Assembly: GCF_001955655.1 (NCBI RefSeq)
Contig: NZ_MSPW01000002.1
Span: 434,001 to 498,000, forward strand
Direction of reading: 5' to 3'
Source: Viridibacillus arenosi
GTDB lineage: Bacteria > Bacillota > Bacilli > Bacillales_A > Planococcaceae
DNA: 64,000 nt
The notes beneath the pieces are model-generated. The model did no database searches. It worked only from the letters and a program-made list of their open reading frames with translations, and was not told the DNA's origin. Positions 56,402-63,831 of the stretch are shown piece by piece. Made by a program: the position numbers and the translations under genes. Numbering within the stretch: the first letter of the stretch is position 1; each line of letters starts with the position of its first letter.

Positions 56402-56490
56402 GGTGTCATAACTTTTAAGTATTGACACCAATAATACGATTGGATATTATCAGTATATAGAGAGGTGTCGTAACTAGGGGTCATAAGTAG
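56402..56490. promoter_or_regulatory. res-like site upstream of resolvase gene
   Basis: 56402-56429 is a 28-bp imperfect inverted repeat: GGTGTCATAACTT and AAGTATTGACACC, 11 of 13 arm positions paired; 28 bp is the length of resolvase crossover sites. At 56463 the half-site GGTGTCGTAACT recurs, followed by GTCATAAG. The elements end 25 nt before the resolvase start, so the enzyme may regulate itself. Confidence 0.6.
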
Positions 56491-56514
56491 AGATATTAAA
56501 AGGAGTGATTGAAC

Positions 56515-57084
56515 GTGAAAATTTATGGTTATGCAAGAGTGAGTACGTTTGGACAAGATTTAACGTCGCAAATTGAACAATTAAAAATTGAAGGTTGCAC
56601 AGAATCAAATATTTATAGTGAATACTTCACAGGTATACAAACTAATAGGCCTCAATTAAATGAATTACTTGATCAATTAGAAGAAGGCGACAAATTATTT
56701 GTAACTAAACTTGATAGATTAGCACGTAATACTAAAGAGGGCATTGAGATAATTGAAATGTTATTTGCTAAAGGCATAAAGGTACATGTACTGAACGTTG
56801 GTTTATTAGAAAATACAACAATGGGTAACTTTTTCTTACAAACATTATTAGCGGTTGCTTCTATGGAAAGAAATCTAATTGTGGAACGAACACAGGAAGG
56901 AAAGGCGATTGCTCGTCAGCGTGAAGGATTTAAAGAAGGTAGACCAAATAAGTACACTAAGAAACAAATGGATCATGCCATAGGATTATTAGAAACTCAT
57001 TCATATAATCAAGTAACTGATTTAACGGGCATTAGTAAGAGTACATTAATCAGAGAAGTAAGGAGACGTAAATTAAAACATTAA
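56515..57084 (+). CDS. serine resolvase/invertase
   Basis: 189 residues from GTG 56515 (AGGAG 9 nt upstream; TTG two codons earlier is too close). Small serine recombinase: catalytic Ser in [10 protein letters not shown] (about residue 8), [11 protein letters not shown] with the active-site arginines, [14 protein letters not shown] helix, and a C-terminal Hin-like HTH ([17 protein letters not shown]). Acts on short crossover sites to resolve cointegrates or dimers. 500 nt of non-coding DNA lies before it, including the res-like site. Confidence 0.92.
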   Translation: MKIYGYARVSTFGQDLTSQIEQLKIEGCTESNIYSEYFTGIQTNRPQLNELLDQLEEGDKLFVTKLDRLARNTKEGIEIIEMLFAKGIKVHVLNVGLLENTTMGNFFLQTLLAVASMERNLIVERTQEGKAIARQREGFKEGRPNKYTKKQMDHAIGLLETHSYNQVTDLTGISKSTLIREVRRRKLKH

Positions 57085-57475
57085 TAATAATTCAGAAGCG
57101 ACTATTCAATAAATGAGAGGTTGTTTTTTCTATGCATATAAAATAGCCATCATATTTAATAGCTCTCTAATTCATATAGTTGTTTTAAAATGTGCCAACA
57201 TATACTTGGATTATTAAACATGAATTAAATACAGGTATTTGAATGGTGTAGGGGGATATATTCCATAATTTCTGATTATACATATTCATTTAATAGCGTA
57301 CCTCATACACTTGCACACTCTTTAAGCATGAAGTAAATAATATATTCACGCCAATGTTAATAATGCAAATGTTTAACAATGGCGTTATAGAGGCCTATAT
57401 TCTCTTTGAGTCAAATAATATATATAAACAAAAAGAGTTGATAGAGAAATGATAACTAATAAGTATTGTTAGTAA
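57085..57475. other. non-coding region after the resolvase
   Basis: About 390 nt without genes. The stretch 57271-57340 (CATATTCATTTAATAGCGTA... CACACTCTTTAAG) is about 80% similar to 58975-59035 by eye, so this spacer is a diverged copy of the one before the SHOCT gene. Otherwise AT-rich. Confidence 0.5.
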
Positions 57476-57715
57476 GATAGTGATAAAAATACCATTGTAC
57501 TTAATATTTTCAATATATCTAGTGAACTGAAAAATCTGCATGATTTGAAAATACAAAGCATACTAACAGCGGAAGAATTTGAGCAACAGAAAAATAAAAT
57601 ATTAAACAACTAATATCTATAATAAAGGTTTAAAGGCTATAATTTAAAGCGACTTTCTAACCTTAGAATAGTCGTTTTTCTATGTCTGTTGGAATTTATA
57701 AAAAGAATGATTTTA
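57476..57715 (+). pseudogene. orphan 3' end of a SHOCT-domain gene (first copy)
   Basis: 240 bp aligning without gaps to 59913-60152, about 90% identical by eye. It carries the last ~42 codons of the SHOCT gene (NISSELKNLHDLKIQSIL... KNKILNN) in frame but with no start, plus the downstream terminator CGACTTTCTAA / TTAGAATAGTCG. The remainder of the gene is missing. Confidence 0.85.
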
Positions 57716-57716
57716 C

Positions 57717-58601
57717 TTAGCTCGCATTAGAAAAATAAACAAAGATTGGTTTTCCATTAACCCTTATACCGTCTTCTCCAAAAACCGACATACATAACTC
57801 GTTATCTCTTTCAATAATTTGCCCTACAGCTCCTAAAATCATTGTTTCTCCATGCACAGCACGTTGTTTCAGCCCTTCTAGCATCCTATCTATGTTAAGG
57901 GGCGATTGAGCAAAGAAGACAGGATCTAATATGATTTTGAAAGTCATATTCATATTCTGATTAGTTAATGTTATGACAGTTCGCTTTTCATCAGGATTAT
58001 TGAAGTCATTTTCAACTTCGATAATTATATCCATTAGAGCCAAAGTACTATCTAATTGGTCTCTACTAATGTGAATTATTGAATAACTTCTTGGAACAGG
58101 CGGATTTCTATCGCCTTCTAGAAGAACCTCACCCTGATTATCAGTAGTAGGTCTATTAACAATTTCTTCTACAGGTTCTCGACCTGTCTCCACTCTTTTA
58201 TTTGTACGATTCCTTCTATTTTTCCGCTCCCTTTCTTTTCTAGCCTCCCTTTCCTCTTCATTTTCTATATATTTTTTATACATATCATTCAAAATACTCT
58301 TCTTATGGTCACTTCTTAAACGTGAAGAATGAATACCTAATCTTTTTCTCGGTCTGTTACCTGTCTCGGTATCTGTATAGTGAGTGCAATCTAAAGAATG
58401 TTGATAATCATTACCACGCCATTTTTTAAAATAAGCTACTTTAATTCCTCGGGGAACATACTCCATCCGACAATCACAACCTGTTGTTGAACAATAAATG
58501 TCATACTTCACTTCTTCAAAGTCTACACGATCTTCAATCGAATCTAGTGTGATAAGTTCGTTACCATTAGTACCTCGATAAATCACCTCAAAAACCGCCA
58601 A
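57717..58601 (-). CDS. zinc-finger-like protein of unknown function
   Basis: 294 residues from TTG 58601 (GGAGG 9 nt upstream). N-terminal candidate zinc site: YCSTTGCDCRMEY then YQHSLDCTHY (Cys/His cluster, residues about 37-75), reminiscent of the N-terminal finger in CoiA-like proteins. A very basic/acidic linker (EEEREARKERERKNRRN) follows, then a C-terminal alpha/beta domain (HISRDQLDSTLALMDIIIEV ... FGEDGIRVNGKPIFVYF). No family recognised. Lies alone on the minus strand between the two copies of the SHOCT gene end; its promoter overlaps a palindrome. Confidence 0.6.
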   Translation of the reverse strand: MAVFEVIYRGTNGNELITLDSIEDRVDFEEVKYDIYCSTTGCDCRMEYVPRGIKVAYFKKWRGNDYQHSLDCTHYTDTETGNRPRKRLGIHSSRLRSDHKKSILNDMYKKYIENEEEREARKERERKNRRNRTNKRVETGREPVEEIVNRPTTDNQGEVLLEGDRNPPVPRSYSIIHISRDQLDSTLALMDIIIEVENDFNNPDEKRTVITLTNQNMNMTFKIILDPVFFAQSPLNIDRMLEGLKQRAVHGETMILGAVGQIIERDNELCMSVFGEDGIRVNGKPIFVYFSNAS

Positions 58602-58615
58602 AATTATATACCTCC

Positions 58616-58657
58616 TATTAGACTATCTTATAATACAGTCTAATAGACACTTGACAA
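58616..58657 (-). promoter_or_regulatory. promoter with overlapping palindromic operator
   Basis: On the minus strand TTGTCA (complement of 58652-58657), 16-nt spacer, TATTAT (complement of 58630-58635). A 9-bp inverted repeat TATTAGACT / AGTCTAATA (58616-58624 with 58637-58645) spans the -10 and transcription start, the classical place for a repressor. Confidence 0.65.
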
Positions 58658-59222
58658 AGATTCAAATATTACGACTATTTTTTATTTAACATTACAAAAA
58701 ACGATATAAAGATGTAGTATATAACGCATAAATATCGAAGGTTACACTCACTACAACGCTATCTATAGTGCGATAATTTCCATATTATTGTAAATTGCAT
58801 TATCTGTGATTCCGATTTAATTCAACTTCACTAGGTTGTTCTCGTATCGCTTCATTTTCTATTTGGTGTAGTAGGCAGCTTGTATTCTTGATTCATCATC
58901 AAAATATTGGCATACTCATTTCAATTAGATACGCGCTAAATATGAATACGTATGAATAACGTGGGGCTATTTTCAATTATTTCTGCTTGTGTATATTCAT
59001 TTCAAAGCGTACCTCGTACAATGTCACACTCTTAAAGTTAGGATCATCCAGTTCAAATATGAATTTAATAATCTTTATACTCAATTTTTGATATGTAAAA
59101 TAATGTTTACAATATAAATAATTAATACTATTATTATATAGGTTTCCATTGCTTTTGGATTAATGAAATATGTAAAAACTAAATGGGTTGTTGATGGGAA
59201 TAATTAGAAAGGGGTTGATTTT
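58658..59222. other. non-coding region before the SHOCT gene
   Basis: About 565 nt without genes. 58926-58952 (TTAGATACGCGCTAAATATG...) is similar to 60366-60385, and 58975-59035 to 57271-57340, so spacer sequences recur in front of several cargo genes. AT-rich promoter-like DNA before 59223. Confidence 0.5.
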
Positions 59223-60050
59223 ATGGGATGTGCTATAGGGTGTATTTCAATAATTGTCTTGTTTATAATTCTATGGTTATTTACAATATCTCCGGTATTG
59301 GGAATATTGAGCGTAGTTGGATGGTTCGGCATGTTGATATGGGGTATTAGGAAAACAGATACAATTGCACAAAAAGGCTTAGATGAAAATAATATTAAGC
59401 TAGGTGAAAAGCAGAAAGAATTATCTAAAATAATAGAATCACAATCTTACACCAGTAAAGATAACGATGTTAAATTAATTCTTGATGAGGATAATAAAAA
59501 AATCGGAATAATAAATTTACTAAATGATAATGCATTTGAATATGATTATAAAGATATTTTAGAGGTTACAATACTGGAAAATGGTGATACGGTTACAAAA
59601 ACTTCTCGTTCTAGCCAAGTAGGCGGAGCTTTACTAGGAGCTGTTGTTGCAGGTGGTGTAGGTGCAATAATAGGTGGTTTAACTGGTGAGAGATCATCAA
59701 CACAGCATATTGAAAATATTGAATTGAAAATTATTGTTAATGATTATAAATACCCAGTCCATATTATTCCGTTTTTTGATACTAAATTTAAAAAAGTAGA
59801 CGCTTTATATATACCAATGGAAAAGAATGATAGTGTATATAAATTGTTAATGGAAAAAGTAAACCATTGGCATGGAATACTGGGTTTTGCTATTAAAGAA
59901 GCAGATGATTTAGATAGCGGTAAAAATAATATTGTACATAATAATCTCAATATATCTAGTGAACTGAAAAATCTACATGATTTGAAAATACAAGGCATAC
60001 TAACAGCGGAAGAATTTGAGCAACAGAAAAACAAAATATTAAACAGCTAA
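59223..60050 (+). CDS. membrane protein with C-terminal SHOCT domain
   Basis: 275 residues; GAAAGGGG before ATG. Two N-terminal hydrophobic helices (about residues 4-22 and 24-42), a globular domain (residues 75-130), a glycine-zipper segment (GGALLGAVVAGGVGAIIGGL, about 138-157) that may insert in membranes, and a C-terminal SHOCT motif (LHDLKIQGILTAEEFEQQK). SHOCT modules are oligomerisation tags common in mobile-element proteins. Its last 240 bp including terminator are duplicated at 57476-57715. Function unknown. Confidence 0.75.
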   Translation: MGCAIGCISIIVLFIILWLFTISPVLGILSVVGWFGMLIWGIRKTDTIAQKGLDENNIKLGEKQKELSKIIESQSYTSKDNDVKLILDEDNKKIGIINLLNDNAFEYDYKDILEVTILENGDTVTKTSRSSQVGGALLGAVVAGGVGAIIGGLTGERSSTQHIENIELKIIVNDYKYPVHIIPFFDTKFKKVDALYIPMEKNDSVYKLLMEKVNHWHGILGFAIKEADDLDSGKNNIVHNNLNISSELKNLHDLKIQGILTAEEFEQQKNKILNS

Positions 60051-60152
60051 TATCTATAGTAAAGGTTTAAAGGCTATAATTTGAAACGACTTTCTAACCT
60101 TAGAATAGTCGTTTTTCTATATCTGTTGGAATTTATTAAAAGAATGATTTTA
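59913..60152 (+). repeat. second copy of the 240-bp direct repeat
   Basis: Intact partner of 57476-57715, covering the SHOCT coding end, stop codon and terminator. Same orientation, 2437 bp apart; the repeats flank the minus-strand zinc-finger-like gene. Confidence 0.85.
60085..60116 (+). terminator. terminator after SHOCT gene
   Basis: Stem AAACGACTTTCTAA / TTAGAATAGTCGTTT (60085-60098 with about 60100-60114, one bulge) followed by T-run. Identical in structure to the copy near 57649-57679. Confidence 0.75.
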
Positions 60153-60392
60153 TATACTGTTATTCAATTCATATGTAATCGTACAGACGTTTAAATCAAT
60201 TACGAGTATTTTACATCATAAATTTTGAAAAAATGTCTGAGAATTGAAAATAGCTAAATAAATTATATAGTCAATCATAGTTGCTGCAATCATTAAATAG
60301 CTATCCATTTAATGCAACAGTTATAAAGTTAGCTAACATAATTGTATTCACAAACTTGTTACTATTAGATATGAGCTAAATATGAATCGTAT

Positions 60393-60683
60393 ATGTTCAA
60401 TAAAATAGGAACAGAAAAAGCACAAAGTGATATTGATAAAGTAAACCGAGCGTGTCTAAATGTTCTTGATGGTGGGCAAAGTATTTCACCAATTGATGAA
60501 TTTCTTAATTTACATCATGCTTCAAGTGAAATCATTTTTTTATTTACCGGTTTATTTAAATATTTGTATGAACAAGAAATAGAGGGTGTTACTCTAGACT
60601 ATAATAAGTATGAGAAGGAACTGCAGAAGAAACTTGATGTTTTGAAAAATAATCTAGTCAGTAGAAAAATGATTTTGGATTAA
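60393..60683 (+). CDS. small helical hypothetical protein
   Basis: 96 residues, helical, soluble (DIDKVNRACLNVLDGGQ; later FKYLYEQEIEGVTL). No convincing ribosome site precedes ATG 60393, so the start is uncertain. The 340 nt upstream hold only the SHOCT terminator and a short repeated spacer motif (60366-60385). No family recognised; it ends 111 nt before the three-gene operon. Confidence 0.5.
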   Translation: MFNKIGTEKAQSDIDKVNRACLNVLDGGQSISPIDEFLNLHHASSEIIFLFTGLFKYLYEQEIEGVTLDYNKYEKELQKKLDVLKNNLVSRKMILD

Positions 60684-60794
60684 TCTATAAAATTACGGAA
60701 GATGATTCTATGTTTTTTATCAGTTGATTTTTATTAATTGCGAGATATGTCGGTGTATAATCGTTATAAAAATTAAAACGTGAGGAGGGATGGT

Positions 60795-61325
60795 ATGAAA
60801 TTTTATAAGATATTGAGACAAAGGAAGATAAAGGAAGAAAATTTTTGCAACTTACTTGATATACAAAAGTATGATTATTTTACAGGAAATTATCCAAATT
60901 CATTCGCAATAAAATATAATCCTGATACATATAACCAGTTACTTAATAATGATGTGGTATTCAGAGCGTACAAGAGCAGATTTATTCAACAATTATTTGT
61001 TACAAATCAAAAATTCCTCGCAATTTTAAACTATAGTAATTTCTTTAACATGGAAATGGCGGCTTGTTTATTTGTTGAAGACGATAATGGTATTTATTTA
61101 GAGGAGTATGATGAAATCTCCTTGGAAAGTGTTGAGGATGTAGTCGGTAGATATGGCTTTAATATAAAGGAAGTTACATTTATTACAAATGATAGTAAAA
61201 AATCAATAGTACTTCAGAAAAATGGGATAATTGGGATAGACGATGGGCTAACTGATTCTGAGAATTCCAAATTACTAAATTTGATTGATACACTAAATTT
61301 TGGACTTGAGGTAATTGACACATGA
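60795..61325 (+). CDS. unknown protein, first gene of a three-gene island operon
   Basis: 176 residues from ATG 60795 (GAGGAGGG 5 nt upstream; the frame starts five codons earlier at a GTG inside the site). Soluble, alpha/beta: basic N-terminus MKFYKILRQRKIKEENF, aromatic-rich middle (YKSRFIQQLFVTNQKFLAIL, NYSNFFNMEMAACLFVED), acidic C-terminus. No motif recognised. Its stop overlaps the next start by 4 nt (ATGA), so the three genes are translationally linked and likely act together. Confidence 0.65.
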   Translation: MKFYKILRQRKIKEENFCNLLDIQKYDYFTGNYPNSFAIKYNPDTYNQLLNNDVVFRAYKSRFIQQLFVTNQKFLAILNYSNFFNMEMAACLFVEDDNGIYLEEYDEISLESVEDVVGRYGFNIKEVTFITNDSKKSIVLQKNGIIGIDDGLTDSENSKLLNLIDTLNFGLEVIDT

Positions 61326-62062
61326 AGAAAGCTCTCTTAGATTTCGTAAAATCAGTTAGAAAAATCATAGCAACTTTTGTAGTAACATTTTTCACAGCTA
61401 TTATTGCTTCAAATAATACAAATATATTATATGATTTTCTAAATCGACATGGATATTCTGATTCTACAATACAAAAAGTTATTTTGAGCGGTATAATTGC
61501 TGTCGTCGTTGGAGTTTTACAGTTAATACTTGAGTTGCTTTATAAAGTATTATTATGGATTATTAAAAAATATTTTAAGCGTTTGAAAGTAGATATAAAT
61601 TTTAAAATCAATAATAGAAATAAAGAATTAATAAAATTTAAACCAGTAGGCGGAGAGTACGTAGAAGAACAAGTCGATATAGAGCTAGAAATTGTCCCTG
61701 CGGGTAAGATTTCGATGTTTATATTAAAAATTTTAGGATTGCAGATAGAGATCTTCTTTAATCCTCAGATAATTGATGTTACTTTAGTAAATGATCGAGA
61801 ATGGCTCAATGAAAAAGCGAGTACTAGAGTTAATGAGGAACAGGCAATTTGCATTGGAGTTTTAGAAAACTATCGTTTAGGAGGACTTTCTATGAAACCG
61901 TTTATGATGACAGAGAGTATTGTTATTTTGCCCAAACGGGTTAAAAGAGATACTGCATACATAGATTTTAAGCTTACGTCAGTCATAGGAAGTAAAATTA
62001 GTAATGCATTATGTGATTCTAATCTTAAAGAGTTAAATATTGAATGTGAAGGAGGTAAATAG
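61322..62062 (+). CDS. membrane protein, second gene of the three-gene operon
   Basis: 246 residues. Two N-terminal membrane helices (about residues 13-31 and 51-78, separated by a short polar loop) then a basic junction (IIKKYFKRLKVD) and a beta-rich soluble domain of about 160 residues. By the positive-inside rule the domain is cytoplasmic. The layout (2-TM anchor plus cytosolic domain) is that of membrane effectors or scaffolds in several defence systems, but no family is recognised. ATGA overlap upstream; the next ATG follows its stop directly (TAGATG). Confidence 0.65.
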   Translation: MKKALLDFVKSVRKIIATFVVTFFTAIIASNNTNILYDFLNRHGYSDSTIQKVILSGIIAVVVGVLQLILELLYKVLLWIIKKYFKRLKVDINFKINNRNKELIKFKPVGGEYVEEQVDIELEIVPAGKISMFILKILGLQIEIFFNPQIIDVTLVNDREWLNEKASTRVNEEQAICIGVLENYRLGGLSMKPFMMTESIVILPKRVKRDTAYIDFKLTSVIGSKISNALCDSNLKELNIECEGGK

Positions 62063-63076
62063 ATGTCAAAAATATATTCTAATATTTTTTTACTAAATAA
62101 TATTAATCGTTTATCTTCTTTGGATGAAGTTTTTAGAAGGCAACATAGCGAGATACTACCTCATGTAAAAAAAGATGAAAATCAGGTTGTTAGGATGTTT
62201 GATTCAGAAAAATTTTTCATATACTCGTGGAAAGATATATGTCAAGTGGAAGAAATAGAAGTACCCAAAATTAATGATAATTCTGCAGTAGAAATTATTC
62301 ATTATCAGAAGGCAATTGCTAATTTAGAGTACACAAAGAAAAAGAAAAAAGATAGTAACGGAAATTTTCTACCAAAAGCTGAAAGAGTAAATGATTCTGA
62401 TGTAGAGGCATTGTTTTTTGAAAAAGAGAATAAAGTATATGTACTTATTATAACTTCAAATGATTACGATATAAGTAGATTTAAAAAACTGATTGGTGAA
62501 CACAATATTTCCCGCACAAATCCTGAATATTCTCTTGAACCTGATATATTCAACTGGTTATTTTATGTTTATACAGAACGGGATGGGAAATTAAACGAGG
62601 ACACAAAATTAGAAAATATTAGTGGTTTTGTAGGAAATGTAACTGACGACGCCAATGTTTTTACAGGAGCATCTTATCAGACGACAGAACTAATAGCGAC
62701 CAAAGCATTTATAAGTAATGGGGGCGAACTAAAAAAGATAACACTTAGAGTTAGAGACACAGATGTAGATATTACTTGTATGATTAATGAAAATTCTACC
62801 GTTGTAATAAGTTGTAATGTGTCAGTTAAATTAAGATTAATGGATAATATGGATAAAACGAATTTTCTGTTAATATATTTATATGGATACTTAATCCTTA
62901 GGTTGAAAGAATTGTATACGAATGAATCCGATAATTTTATCAGAGAAGATAATCCCAAATTCTCAAAAAAAATTGGAATTGATGTAATTAAATCAATTGT
63001 TAAAAAAAATAATATTTTTTTGAAAGATCTTGAATCATTTTTGTTAGAAGCCTCATGTGAACAAGAGCTTAGTTAA
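62063..63076 (+). CDS. unknown protein, third gene of the three-gene operon
   Basis: 337 residues, GGAGG 8 nt before ATG. Soluble; lysine-rich loop KKKKKDSNGNFLPKAERV about residues 93-112; a part with alternating strands and helices (ALFFEKENKVYVLIITSND, FVGNVTDDANVFTGASY) and a hydrophobic helix LLIYLYGYLILRLKELY near residue 275. The overall pattern loosely recalls large sensor proteins such as those with DUF4868, but I cannot support that. No downstream gene within 150 nt. Confidence 0.65.
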   Translation: MSKIYSNIFLLNNINRLSSLDEVFRRQHSEILPHVKKDENQVVRMFDSEKFFIYSWKDICQVEEIEVPKINDNSAVEIIHYQKAIANLEYTKKKKKDSNGNFLPKAERVNDSDVEALFFEKENKVYVLIITSNDYDISRFKKLIGEHNISRTNPEYSLEPDIFNWLFYVYTERDGKLNEDTKLENISGFVGNVTDDANVFTGASYQTTELIATKAFISNGGELKKITLRVRDTDVDITCMINENSTVVISCNVSVKLRLMDNMDKTNFLLIYLYGYLILRLKELYTNESDNFIREDNPKFSKKIGIDVIKSIVKKNNIFLKDLESFLLEASCEQELS

Positions 63077-63227
63077 TAATTATGGAAATTATAGTTATTT
63101 AATCAAAATGTAATATTTTTCTTATTTAAAAAGGATGTATATTCAGCAAATATTAGAAAATTATATCCACTTTTATCAATTTTTATAGAATTAATAAACA
63201 CGAAAACATTGATATAAGAGGATTTTA

Positions 63228-63407
63228 ATGGATGACGTTTCTTTAAAATTCTCTATTATAATTCTAAAAATCGTTACCTTTTGTATTTTTGTTCTTATAG
63301 TATATAGTGTAGGGATTTTGGTGTTAAATCAACATACAAACATAGATTACTTACAAATGGGGGCAGTATGCATTTTTTTAGTACTTTGTATACTGTTTCT
63401 GTTTTAA
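63228..63407 (+). CDS. small two-helix membrane protein
   Basis: 59 residues from ATG 63228 with AGAGG 7 nt upstream; ends TAA 63405-63407. Two hydrophobic helices (residues about 8-33 and 43-59: FSIIILKIVTFCIFVLIVYS and MGAVCIFLVLCILFLF) separated by LNQHTNIDYLQ. A terminator follows immediately. Homologous to the decayed frame in copy A at 53345-53480, which supports it being a real gene family. Similar in shape to small phage or plasmid membrane proteins. Confidence 0.65.
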   Translation: MDDVSLKFSIIILKIVTFCIFVLIVYSVGILVLNQHTNIDYLQMGAVCIFLVLCILFLF

Positions 63408-63409
63408 AA

Positions 63410-63437
63410 ACGACATTATTTATAGTGTTGTTTTTTT
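63410..63437 (+). terminator. terminator after small membrane gene (copy B)
   Basis: Stem ACGACATTA / TAGTGTTGT (63410-63418 with 63423-63431, two G-T pairs), 4-nt loop, six more T. Confidence 0.75.
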
Positions 63438-63460
63438 ATTTATTAAAAAATACAGAAAGA

Positions 63461-63560
63461 ATGGAGCAGAAGAAAGTAAGTAGTAGACAATTACTAGCAA
63501 AAGAACAAGGAACATATTGTTAAGTTAATGAACAGTTAACTTTATATGAGTGTTGTATAT
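63461..63560 (+). pseudogene. broken start of a second HNH-like gene
   Basis: Homologous to the first ~30 codons of the gene at 53551 but with the start codon destroyed (ATGAAAGT became AGAAAGT), a TAA after KVSSRQLLAKEQGTYC, and further decay (VNEQLTLYECC still matches VNEQQYSA...CYQC). Confidence 0.7.
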
Positions 63561-63831
63561 GGGTTAATTTTAGTGTATTGAAATTTGAGTGAAATATTAA
63601 GAAATTGCCAACTTTGAGTAGAGATGAATATATAGCAAGAGGTTCATTATGTGACATTTTTTCAGATCGGGAACCCAAAGACATTGTAAAGACAGTGGCT
63701 TTCTAAATTAGGCATACTTTTTTGATTCTATATATTAGACAGGTTTTAATAAGAACCTAATTTAAGTTGAAGTTACAATAATATATAAAGATATAAAACA
63801 TTTTAAATACAGTTGTTAAAGGAGGTAGAAA
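63561..63831. other. degraded spacer before the serine recombinase
   Basis: Non-coding, AT-rich. 63602-63706 contains a stopless stretch reading LPTLSRDEYIARGSLCDIFS then DREPKDIVKTVAF and TAA, without a start, likely the tail of another lost protein. Confidence 0.45.
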
